Shown: positions 1-7,974 of the stretch, in pieces
How positions within the stretch are numbered: the first letter of the stretch is position 1
Layout of the letters: every line of letters starts with the position of its first letter
Origin: Lachnospiraceae bacterium
Lineage (GTDB): Bacteria > Bacillota > Clostridia > Lachnospirales > Lachnospiraceae
DNA length: 33,559 bases
Assembly: GCA_900772845.1 (NCBI GenBank)
Contig: CAAGSD010000040.1
Span: forward strand, 1-33,559
Direction: 5' to 3'
Notes under the pieces: model-generated
What the model was told of the DNA's origin: nothing
Seen by the model: the letters and a program-made list of their open reading frames with translations, nothing else
Database searches by the model: none
Program-made: the position numbers and the translations under genes

Positions 1-3000
1 AATATCGTGCCGGACGCTGTGGAAATGCCGCTGATTTCCGCGAAATCGCCATCATCCACTTTGCCGTACAGCTTCTCGACGCCCACGTTATCGGAATAGG
101 TCAGCGTAATGTGCAGAGCCGCCGCATTGTACCAGCCGTCAGCGTTCGCACTGACACCTTTCTCCATCGCTGCCGCAAGAGACGGCGCCTGCGTATCAAT
201 ATGTGTCATCTCCACGCTGTACTCTTTGCTGACATTTCCTAATTTGTCGGTAAGCCGGACTACATATTTTCCGTTTTCCGTCACGGTAAAGCTATTTCCG
301 GTGAGGTTCCTCCATTCAGTCTCGTTCTGCCCCCGGTACTGCATTGTCTGAATGCCGCTGCCGCCATGATTTATACATTTTCCCTTTGCATCGTAGATTG
401 CCGTACAGTCATCCGTAGCCCCTATCAGCTGAATCGTGCCTGTTTTCCTGTCTGTAGATACGGAGCATTCCAGCTTTTCCAGCTTCGGCGCCTCATTGTC
501 AATGGTCGTCACAAGTGCTTCTGTCCTGCCGGAATTGCCATATTGATCCGTCACCTGGAATACATAGACGCCGTTTTTCGTCACAGTACAGGTTCCGGTG
601 GTAACGCCGGCAATAAAGTCTCCCGTCTGTGCGCCGCCCGGTGTGTATACGGACGCGATCTCGCCTGCACCGGTACCGGTTCCCTTCTTCGCCGTCCAGG
701 TAAGCACAGCGCTCTTTTCCCATGCCGCCGGGTTGCCCGTTACGGTAATCGAGGGAAGTCCTGCTCCTGTTGCCGGTTTCATCATATAATAAGGTCCCGA
801 CCGGACGACTGAGGAGATATTCCCCGCACCGTCTGTAACCTTTACATGAAGATATTTTGCGGTCTTTGCAGTCTCTGTGGCGGCATACTCTGCCTGATAG
901 CTGCCGTCCGCATTCGCGGTGAGCACCGTCCATGCGGTAGGATTCGCTGTCGTTTCTGTCCACGCATACTCCACCTTATCCACGCCACTGCCGCCGGCAT
1001 CCTCCGGGAACACAGCAAGGTTCAGCTCATGATATACGGTCTCCGCATCCGTGCTGCTGCCGCTGCGGATTGTGACTGTGGGTTTCAGGGCATCTATTTT
1101 CTGTACCTCAATGGTCTGGGAAATCACACTTCCTAAGCTATCCGTCAGCGTGACGGTATACGTTCCGTTTTGGGTTACTTTCAGATACGTCGTCCCGCTT
1201 GATTTCGTAATGGTAGTTGAACTGCTCGTCGGTCCGGCAAAAGTGATCTTCGTGCCGGAGGTCTGCGCACCCGCATACTGCACCACGATATATTTTGCAG
1301 GTTTCCATACATCCGCCACATCTGCAGAGGCAACCGCAGTCCCCGCCTTCACGGATACCCCCGTGATGGCAGGCTGCATAAAGGTAAACGCCTTAGAAGT
1401 ATGCGTGGAAGCTCCCGACGATGCAGTGGCGAGCACATGCAGATACCAAGTTTCCTTCGTTCCCGCCGCGCCCCTGCTCTCCGTAAGCTGCACGCCATTT
1501 GTGGTACTCTGCCAGCCATAGGCGGGCATCGCAGTACTATTTGTCCATGTATACTGTATGGTCGTCTTTGCCCCTGTCGCCGTGATGGTTGCCTTATGGC
1601 AGGGCAGACTGCCGCTCGTGTCTGCCGTAATCGTCACCGTCGGCTTCGTTGCATCCACGGTCACGCCCGTACTGCCGCCCGGAAATGTCTGGCTGCTGCC
1701 AGAAAGGCTGCACATATCCTTAATGCCGGAGGCATTGCTGATGCCGTTAACCTTCAGCGCGCTGCTGCCGCTTAAGTTTACAGAGGACGATACCGTCCCT
1801 GTGAAATACAGCACATTGGTGTCCGCGCCGCCTGCGTATGTCAAGATACCTACGTTGGTCGAGATGGTAAGACTGCTGCTCAAAGAGCTGTTCGTTTTAT
1901 CCACAATCTCGTCAAAGACAAGCGCCACTGTAATCGGATCGCCTGGAAGGTAAGTACCGCCTGCCATCGGTGCAACGCCAAGGAGCACAGGTTCCTTCTC
2001 ATCCTGCACCATGACATAGCTGGTCAGACCGTCCACATACCAGATATCGGTATCTTTGCCGGTCGCACCAAAGTAAGCATAGCATGTGTTACCTAGTCCA
2101 AGGTTCACCCATGTTTTCCCATTGTAAGAATGGGTTGTGCCGGAGCTATTCTTAGGATAATAGCTGTTTTCCCCACCGCCTGTTCTGGTGTCCGGAAAAG
2201 AGTAGGTTCCCACAGCATCCCCTTTCCCCTGTAGGAAATTGCATGCCCAGAGCTGCCCGTTTACTCCCGTAACTGCGGCATCCTCTTTGCTTATATCATA
2301 ATTTTTATCCTCCAATGGCGAGGTTCCCATATAGGCATGTTCATAGCTGTCTTGCTCTTCATAAGACTTCAGCACATACCGATAGTACCACCCACCGGCG
2401 GTGGCGTTCAAATACTCCCTCTGGTATTGATTTGTATAATAATCAGAAAAGGAGCTGCTGGTATTATAGTTTATCTCATTTTTACGGTTGGTCAGAAAGC
2501 TCACATTTTTTCTTGTTCCGCCCTGATCGCCATTTGTGTCCGCAACCCGTTTTCCATTTTTTCCGGTGGTATCTGCCACATGGGTAATTGATTTTTCTGT
2601 GTTATAAATTGTCCTGTCGATAACATAATTGCTGTCCTTCGTCATCGTCCGCGTCCTGGAGCGGTTTGCCGAAGCAATCGCTCCGCCGCCCTCCACGCGG
2701 TAAATTTCCAGCGAGTAGGCTCTGTCTGCATTGGAATACTGCGTTCCCACATCGTTATTATAGGCTTTTGTCACGCCAAGCTCCGTCACAGTCACGGTCT
2801 TGGACGTCTCCCCGTCTGCGAAGGTAAGAGATCCCTGCACATGGGTAAAATGGGTGCCGCCGATGGCGGAGCCGTTTACCGTGCGGTAATAGACGGTCTG
2901 ATTCCCGTCCGAACCACCGCTTCTCGTAATCGTAAAGGTCGTTGTTGTGCCGCTGTTTGACACCCCGCTCACGGAAAACGTGCCGTAGGACGGGATTCCG

Positions 3001-5753
3001 AAGCCGAATTTTCCCGCTTCGCTGTAAATGACCTTCTCGCTTCCGTCAGATGCAGTAACCTTCGCATATGCCCGCGCATAGTATTCCACGCCGGACACAA
3101 GCCCCGTGGCGGTTGCGCTTAAGTTTCCGTTCTTTGTTTTGACAACGGTGGAGGTCGTTACTTTTCCGTTGTTAAGATCCAGTGTAGGAGCCGGCATAAT
3201 GCCCCACACGAAGCCCGTCTCCTTGATCGTATCCGCTCCGGTATGGGCTAAAACCGCCTTTAAGCTGAAACGATCCTTGCTGCCCGAAACCGCTGCAAGC
3301 GTACCGAGCTTCAATTCAAGGGGCTTTGCCGTCACCGTGATGGTGCAGCTTTTTGTGCTTTTATTTCCCGCAGCGTCCGTCGCCGTCACCGTAACGGTCT
3401 TTGACCCCGGACTGCTGCTGATATCTGCCGGTATCGTGTAGGACCATGGCTCGTCAGCAATCTTACGGTTATCCGAGGCGGAAAGCGCATCAGCAAACAG
3501 CTTTTTCACCGTCTCCAATGCCTCGTCCTCCAAAACCGTGACCGGCGAATAGGTGATCGTGGGAGCTGTCTTGTCGATATTGTCCACCTTTACCCGATAG
3601 GTGAACGATTTATCATTGCCCTGCAGCTTATAATTTATGGTAAAGGAATATTCGCCGTTTTCTGAAACAACCCTTGATGTTTCCGGAACAGTCACATCGG
3701 TAATCCCCATTTCCGGCACAGCCTCAGCGCTCACCGTTATCTCCACATCCGTTTTCGTAAGGACATCCGGTGACAAAGTATAGCTGACCTTCGGGCCGAT
3801 TCCTAAACCCTGCATGAAATAAAAGCTGACGCTGTCGGTTGCCTTGATCTCCTCCGTTGTCGGATCCTTAAGAATTCCCGTGATCTTATATACGCCGCTC
3901 GGCGAGTCTAAGGGCATGCCAAGCGCTATCTCCTCTGTCGCCTGCACCTGTCCGAAGCATGCGTCCAGCGCATTTCCTGTCTCCTCCTGCGTCAGGACAT
4001 ATTCTGTGGTATACTGCTTATTCCCTGTCTGTCTGACTGTCACAAGGGATTCTACGGTAACCTGACCATCTTCCGTGACGGCATTCTGAAGTTTCAGGGA
4101 AAATTCTTGAATATTGGGGTCTGCTGCTCCACCGTCCAGTATGAGCTGCATCCAGTCCACTGTCACCACCCAGCTCGATGCAACAGTCACGGATATGACA
4201 TTCTTTCCCTTTTTCAGCTTGTCAAGGGGAATCTCCAGCACGGTGGTGTTCCATGTGTTGTTCGTACCCGCGAGGTAACCGATCGTCTCATTGTTATATT
4301 TCTTCTTATGACTATTCTCCTGATCCATGGGCAGATAAATGTCGTCATTTAAGTACACATAATCCGTCTCACCCAGATCTTCATCCACATCATAAGCCTT
4401 AATTGCCAGATATGCGCTCTGGGTCGGAAGCTCGTCCAGTGTAAAAGCAAGCTCAATCGGGTGCACGCTTTTCCATGAGCTCATAATCACATCTATATCG
4501 CCATCCGCCTTTCCCGTATGACTGTTGTTCTCATTATCCCCGGTGAGCATCAGCGTCTGCGGGTGTGTGACAGTATTTTGCACAGCAAAAGTCTGCACCG
4601 CAATCGGAGCATTTGGTATTTCCACACCATACTCCTCCACCAGATCTGCAAGCGTCAGCATCTGAGGGATTTCATTTTCTGCCATCCGCTGTTGTATCAT
4701 TTCCGGGTAGTGGTAAGGGCACTCCTCGTCCATGCAGTCTGTCTCAGTGTTGCGGATATGCTCAAGTCCCTCCAGACGCCGGATCAGCTCCGGCAGACAC
4801 TCCCCGTCTCCCCCGGATACCGTGCTGCTGTTCTCCACAGCATCGGCTCCGTTCTCCGCGAGCCATTCATCCAGGGCCTCCCGTGCCTCCTCAAGCTGTC
4901 CAGGGTCAATCATGTCCTCGTCCGGCTCACCGGAAGCAAGATATGTAAGCGGATCCGGCAGATTTTCCAACAGCGCAAACAGCCCGGCAGATTTTTCCTC
5001 CGCAGGATTTTCTCCTGACTGTCCCGCTATTGTCACGGTAATCTGCGGAAGGCTGACCCCCTCCGCCACAACATAATCCTCCGGGATGACCGGCAGATAG
5101 ACATAACAGTTCCCCGCTGCGGAGGAGTCAAAACTATCCGCTGTACGGTTCTCCCACGTCACAGCCACGGTAACTTCCGTGGAGTCTTCCCTTCCGTCAG
5201 GCTCCGCCGCACCGGCTGTCACCGGCTGTGACGCCGAACCGTCAGAGTCGTCCGGGACAAGATTTTGCGAAACCGTCCCCTCCTCCGGTGCTGCAGTTTC
5301 TTCCTCACTCTTTGTCTCCAGCATTACCGTAAGGGTTTCGGGAAAACGTATTTCGCTTTCCTCTGCGAAAGCGGGCAGGGACTGCTCTTTTAGGGATTCG
5401 TCCAGATCTGCAAAAGCGGTGATCACTCCCTGTGCTTTTGTGCCGCTTCCGTCACTGCCGACTGCCGCAAACACCGTGAAATCCACACTGGTAAACACAA
5501 GGGCAACCGTCGTGACAAGTGCCACAGCCCTTGCGGTTTTCTCTCTGACCTTCCACTGAATACAGCCATATAAAATTACGTTATAAATGAAAATATATGC
5601 CACCAATACGATCCAGACCGGATAACGCAGCATCCTGTATCTGCGCCCGATTCCCGCAAGGGTACGGATCGTTTCAGATTTTGCCCTTCGGAAGGGTTCA
5701 CAGGCAGCGTGCAGCTTTTCGTACTGTTCTCTTTTAGCTATCTGTCTCTTCAT
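1..5753 (-). CDS. Giant Ig-like/Calx-beta surface protein, 3' end beyond window
   Basis: One open frame of 1,917 codons runs from the ATG at 5753 off the left edge, so the C-terminus and any wall anchor are not visible. Residues 44-66 form a hydrophobic segment. A second, signal-like segment at about 75-96 ends in VFA-AVG. An acidic low-complexity stretch follows. Residues about 395-545 look like a beta-sandwich with DVDEDLGETD and GTNNTWNTT motifs. An Ig-like domain starts near 728, an FN3-like region lies at about 805-915 and a Calx-beta motif (GTHFTHVQGSLTF, GETSKTVTV) near 950. Several Ig-like modules introduced by DATKPTVTI, IDNEAPK and DTQAPS follow. Inferred role: an extracellular adhesin or surface-matrix protein. 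An in-frame ATG at 5765 is possible, but the upstream GGAAAGG (5767-5773) is too close to serve it, so 5753 is preferred. The LytTR two-component genes diverge from it. Confidence 0.88.
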   Translation of the reverse strand, partial: MKRQIAKREQYEKLHAACEPFRRAKSETIRTLAGIGRRYRMLRYPVWIVLVAYIFIYNVILYGCIQWKVREKTARAVALVTTVALVFTSVDFTVFAAVGSDGSGTKAQGVITAFADLDESLKEQSLPAFAEESEIRFPETLTVMLETKSEEETAAPEEGTVSQNLVPDDSDGSASQPVTAGAAEPDGREDSTEVTVAVTWENRTADSFDSSAAGNCYVYLPVIPEDYVVAEGVSLPQITVTIAGQSGENPAEEKSAGLFALLENLPDPLTYLASGEPDEDMIDPGQLEEAREALDEWLAENGADAVENSSTVSGGDGECLPELIRRLEGLEHIRNTETDCMDEECPYHYPEMIQQRMAENEIPQMLTLADLVEEYGVEIPNAPIAVQTFAVQNTVTHPQTLMLTGDNENNSHTGKADGDIDVIMSSWKSVHPIELAFTLDELPTQSAYLAIKAYDVDEDLGETDYVYLNDDIYLPMDQENSHKKKYNNETIGYLAGTNNTWNTTVLEIPLDKLKKGKNVISVTVASSWVVTVDWMQLILDGGAADPNIQEFSLKLQNAVTEDGQVTVESLVTVRQTGNKQYTTEYVLTQEETGNALDACFGQVQATEEIALGMPLDSPSGVYKITGILKDPTTEEIKATDSVSFYFMQGLGIGPKVSYTLSPDVLTKTDVEITVSAEAVPEMGITDVTVPETSRVVSENGEYSFTINYKLQGNDKSFTYRVKVDNIDKTAPTITYSPVTVLEDEALETVKKLFADALSASDNRKIADEPWSYTIPADISSSPGSKTVTVTATDAAGNKSTKSCTITVTAKPLELKLGTLAAVSGSKDRFSLKAVLAHTGADTIKETGFVWGIMPAPTLDLNNGKVTTSTVVKTKNGNLSATATGLVSGVEYYARAYAKVTASDGSEKVIYSEAGKFGFGIPSYGTFSVSGVSNSGTTTTFTITRSGGSDGNQTVYYRTVNGSAIGGTHFTHVQGSLTFADGETSKTVTVTELGVTKAYNNDVGTQYSNADRAYSLEIYRVEGGGAIASANRSRTRTMTKDSNYVIDRTIYNTEKSITHVADTTGKNGKRVADTNGDQGGTRKNVSFLTNRKNEINYNTSSSFSDYYTNQYQREYLNATAGGWYYRYVLKSYEEQDSYEHAYMGTSPLEDKNYDISKEDAAVTGVNGQLWACNFLQGKGDAVGTYSFPDTRTGGGENSYYPKNSSGTTHSYNGKTWVNLGLGNTCYAYFGATGKDTDIWYVDGLTSYVMVQDEKEPVLLGVAPMAGGTYLPGDPITVALVFDEIVDKTNSSLSSSLTISTNVGILTYAGGADTNVLYFTGTVSSSVNLSGSSALKVNGISNASGIKDMCSLSGSSQTFPGGSTGVTVDATKPTVTITADTSGSLPCHKATITATGAKTTIQYTWTNSTAMPAYGWQSTTNGVQLTESRGAAGTKETWYLHVLATASSGASTHTSKAFTFMQPAITGVSVKAGTAVASADVADVWKPAKYIVVQYAGAQTSGTKITFAGPTSSSTTITKSSGTTYLKVTQNGTYTVTLTDSLGSVISQTIEVQKIDALKPTVTIRSGSSTDAETVYHELNLAVFPEDAGGSGVDKVEYAWTETTANPTAWTVLTANADGSYQAEYAATETAKTAKYLHVKVTDGAGNISSVVRSGPYYMMKPATGAGLPSITVTGNPAAWEKSAVLTWTAKKGTGTGAGEIASVYTPGGAQTGDFIAGVTTGTCTVTKNGVYVFQVTDQYGNSGRTEALVTTIDNEAPKLEKLECSVSTDRKTGTIQLIGATDDCTAIYDAKGKCINHGGSGIQTMQYRGQNETEWRNLTGNSFTVTENGKYVVRLTDKLGNVSKEYSVEMTHIDTQAPSLAAAMEKGVSANADGWYNAAALHITLTYSDNVGVEKLYGKVDDGDFAEISGISTASGTI

Positions 5754-5790
5754 AGTAATAATCATACCTTTCCGTAATTTTCTTGTAGAA

Positions 5791-5819
5791 AATATACCCA
5801 AACAATTCTTTCCCATGTA
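5791..5819 (-). promoter_or_regulatory. Weak promoter of the giant surface-protein gene
   Basis: On the minus strand TACATG (5819-5814), a 17-nt spacer and TATATT (5796-5791) form a sigma-A-like promoter with a good -10 and a poor -35. It would give a leader of about 30 nt before the ATG at 5753. A poor -35 preceded by direct repeats is what is expected for an activator-dependent LytTR promoter. This is inference from motif spacing only. Confidence 0.5.
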
Positions 5820-5828
5820 CGGCTTTGC

Positions 5829-5858
5829 GGATTTGGTATCTTTTTTGTCGAATTTGGT
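5829..5858 (-). promoter_or_regulatory. Candidate LytTR operator: 9-bp direct repeats, 12-bp spacer
   Basis: Read on the minus strand, ACCAAATTC (5858-5850) and ACCAAATCC (5837-5829) match at 8 of 9 positions. They are separated by exactly 12 bp, giving a 21-bp period. LytTR regulators such as AgrA and ComE bind paired 9-bp repeats with this spacing on one face of the helix. The downstream repeat ends 9 nt before the weak -35 of the surface-protein gene. The -35 of the response-regulator promoter starts 15 nt away on the other side, so one box could control both directions. Confidence 0.6.
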
Positions 5859-5872
5859 CAGGGCCCGTTTCG

Positions 5873-5901
5873 TTGACTCCTCCCTTCTTCTTTGCTACAC
5901 T
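5873..5901 (+). promoter_or_regulatory. Sigma-A promoter of the LytTR/GHKL operon
   Basis: TTGACT (5873-5878), a 17-nt spacer and TACACT (5896-5901) with an upstream TG (5893-5894) form a strong extended -10 promoter. A GGAAGGGAG ribosome site (5916-5924) follows, 8 nt before the TTG start codon at 5933. This supports both the start choice and independent expression of the signalling operon. Confidence 0.75.
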
Positions 5902-5932
5902 ATAAGAAAACGATCGGAAGGGAGCTTAAACC

Positions 5933-6679
5933 TTGCAGATTGCCCTGTGTGATGACGAAGAAACATACCACGAGAAGATAAAAGAGCTTATCGGACAGTA
6001 TAAACAGATCCATTCTGACCGCACCCTGTCCCTGTCTTCTTTTTCTTCCGGAAAAGAACTTATAAACCATGTAGATGAATACGGCGGTTTTGACCTCTAT
6101 ATCCTGGACTGCATTATGCCGGAAATGAACGGCATAGAACTGGGAACCGCTCTCAGAATGCGTGATAATACGGGTCTCCTGCTCTACCTTACCACATCTC
6201 CCGACTTTGCACTGGATTCCTACCGGGTCGATGCCTTTGATTATTTGTTAAAACCCGTGGACAGGGATTTGTTTTTCCAAAGTCTTGACAAGGCTTACCA
6301 CTCTTTTTCGCAGATTATGCAGGAAGCGGTTGCCGTGAAGACTGTGGACAGCATCCGCATGATTCCCGTTGCTGACATACGGTATGCAGAGCGCATGGAG
6401 AAGCATATTGATTACTATCTGACAGATAATACCGTGATACACAGCACCAGCTTCAACGGCTCTTTCCAGAACGCCGTTACCGAACTGTTGGCGCATAAGG
6501 GAATGCTCCTGGTGGGTTCCTCTTTTGTCGTAAATTTATTCCATGTCACGGAGGTTACAAAATCAGACCTGATACTGACCGGGAACCTTTATGTCCCGGT
6601 TCCCCGCCGGATGTATGAAACCGTCAAGAAGAAATGGGTGGATTTCTGGCTGAATGGAGGCAGATACCATGCTTTTTGA
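5933..6679 (+). CDS. LytTR-family response regulator
   Basis: This 248-residue protein has an N-terminal receiver domain (about 1-125) and a C-terminal LytTR DNA-binding domain (about 135-240), the layout of AgrA/ComE/VirR. The receiver keeps the acidic pocket D7-D8, the phospho-acceptor D59 in YILDCIMPEMNG, T87/T88 and K107 in DYLLKP, so it looks active. The LytTR part shows IRMIPVADIRYAE and HSTSFNG segments. The start codon is TTG, supported by GGAAGGGAG 8 nt upstream; no in-frame ATG fits as well. The gene overlaps the next kinase gene by 11 nt, indicating translational coupling. Its likely target is the repeat pair in its own upstream region, shared with the divergent giant surface-protein gene. 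It is phosphorylated presumably by one or both downstream kinases. Confidence 0.93.
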   Translation: MQIALCDDEETYHEKIKELIGQYKQIHSDRTLSLSSFSSGKELINHVDEYGGFDLYILDCIMPEMNGIELGTALRMRDNTGLLLYLTTSPDFALDSYRVDAFDYLLKPVDRDLFFQSLDKAYHSFSQIMQEAVAVKTVDSIRMIPVADIRYAERMEKHIDYYLTDNTVIHSTSFNGSFQNAVTELLAHKGMLLVGSSFVVNLFHVTEVTKSDLILTGNLYVPVPRRMYETVKKKWVDFWLNGGRYHAF

Positions 6680-7961
6680 AGATAATATTTCGTTTTTGGT
6701 TTTAAAGGTTCTGATTACCTGCGCAGGCACGTTTGGAATGATGGGTTCCACCGTGAAATACCGGTTCGTGAAAGAGAAGCCTGTTAGTATAATCATTTTC
6801 GGAGCCTATGTCCTGTATATCATAATCTCCACCTATGCCATTATCTATTTTTTGGATTATGAGCATTTTCTGCGGGTATTTATCCTTACCATATCCTGCC
6901 CCGCCGTTTTACTGTTACATAATATTTCCGACGAACCCTTTCCACGGCTTGTATTCACCCGTGCCACGCATATACTGGCATCCCTGTACATTGCAGCTAC
7001 CATCACTCTCACAAATACCGCGCTGCAGGGAACGGAGCTGTCGGATATTCTGATGCGCCTGCTGGTCTATCTGCTTGTCATCCTGCTTGATTTTCATTAT
7101 GTGCGGCCTGTCTATCTGGATTTTATCAGTAAAATCAGGAAAGGCTGGGGGGCTCTTTCCCTGATTCCCTGCGCGCTTATTATCCTTGCCGTAGTGCTTG
7201 CCTTTTATCCGGAGCATTATACCAGACGCCCCACAGGCATCCTGATGATCTACCTGCTCGGTGTTGTCATTGTCATTCTTTACGCCACCATCGGCTTATA
7301 TCTTTCCCTGCAGTACCAAAGGCAGTCTGCAGAACAGAATCGGGAAATCCTTAAGCTGCAGGTACAGAACCTACAAAGAGAAGCCGCAGATATAGAAAAT
7401 CTTGTGAATCAGGCAAAAATCATCCGGCACGACACCCGGCACATGCTTTCCACCATTGCCTCCCTGGCCGAGAGTGGAGATATGCAGGCGATCCTTGACT
7501 TCATAGGTATCGCTGACAAAAGTCCCGATGTTCCGGAAACTTCCCATTACTGCAGGGATCCCCTTCTGGATACCACGCTTTGTTCCTATTTTAAAGCTGC
7601 AGAAGAATCCGGCATTCTGCTGCAGACATCGCTGGCCATCCCGGATACACTTCCGGTTGACTCTGCCGGGCTTGCCATCTGCTTTGCCAATGCGCTGGGG
7701 AATGCCATAGAGTACTGCAAAGAGCTTCCGGAAAAGGAAAGAAAAATCGTCTTCAAATGCATTGCGAAACCAAAGCTGATGTTTGAGATCGGAAGTCCTT
7801 ATCAGGGCAGGATCATCCTTGACCGGAATGGTCTTCCGAAATCACCGGAAGGTGGTGTGGGAACTCATATCCGTTCCATCGTGGCGTTCTGCGAAAGGCA
7901 TGATGCCTTTTACTCATTCACGGCAGAAAACGGCTGGTTTAAGGTTACGGTTGCATTATAA
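6669..7961 (+). CDS. GHKL sensor kinase A: H-box present, ATP-site boxes altered
   Basis: This 430-residue membrane sensor kinase is of AgrC/GHKL type. The first roughly 210 residues form about six hydrophobic helices, followed by a coiled coil (QNREILKLQVQNLQREA). The phospho-acceptor motif IIRHDTRHML has H254 and D255. The C-terminal HATPase part departs from its paralogue at key points. The N-box acidic residue is glycine (G344 in ANALGNAIE), the G1-box DN is GS (G375-S376), and the third G2 glycine is histidine (H400 in GVGTHIRSI). It may therefore accept phosphate better than it binds or uses ATP. The ATG at 6669 is chosen because GGAGG (6656-6660) lies 8 nt upstream. An earlier in-frame ATG at 6654 overlaps that site. 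The gene overlaps the response-regulator end and is followed after 13 nt by kinase B. No AgrB or AgrD gene is nearby, so the signal is unknown. Confidence 0.9.
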   Translation: MLFEDNISFLVLKVLITCAGTFGMMGSTVKYRFVKEKPVSIIIFGAYVLYIIISTYAIIYFLDYEHFLRVFILTISCPAVLLLHNISDEPFPRLVFTRATHILASLYIAATITLTNTALQGTELSDILMRLLVYLLVILLDFHYVRPVYLDFISKIRKGWGALSLIPCALIILAVVLAFYPEHYTRRPTGILMIYLLGVVIVILYATIGLYLSLQYQRQSAEQNREILKLQVQNLQREAADIENLVNQAKIIRHDTRHMLSTIASLAESGDMQAILDFIGIADKSPDVPETSHYCRDPLLDTTLCSYFKAAEESGILLQTSLAIPDTLPVDSAGLAICFANALGNAIEYCKELPEKERKIVFKCIAKPKLMFEIGSPYQGRIILDRNGLPKSPEGGVGTHIRSIVAFCERHDAFYSFTAENGWFKVTVAL

Positions 7962-7974
7962 AGGGAGGAATACT

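Noticed and set aside
499..963. A 154-codon minus-strand frame, and several plus-strand frames over 109-5559
   Set aside because: They lie in other frames of the giant surface-protein gene, have no ribosome sites and show no domain-like composition.
7783..7974. 64-codon N-terminal extension of kinase B
   Set aside because: It is an alternative frame of kinase A; AGGGAGG directly upstream of the ATG at 7975 and the homology to kinase A fix the start.
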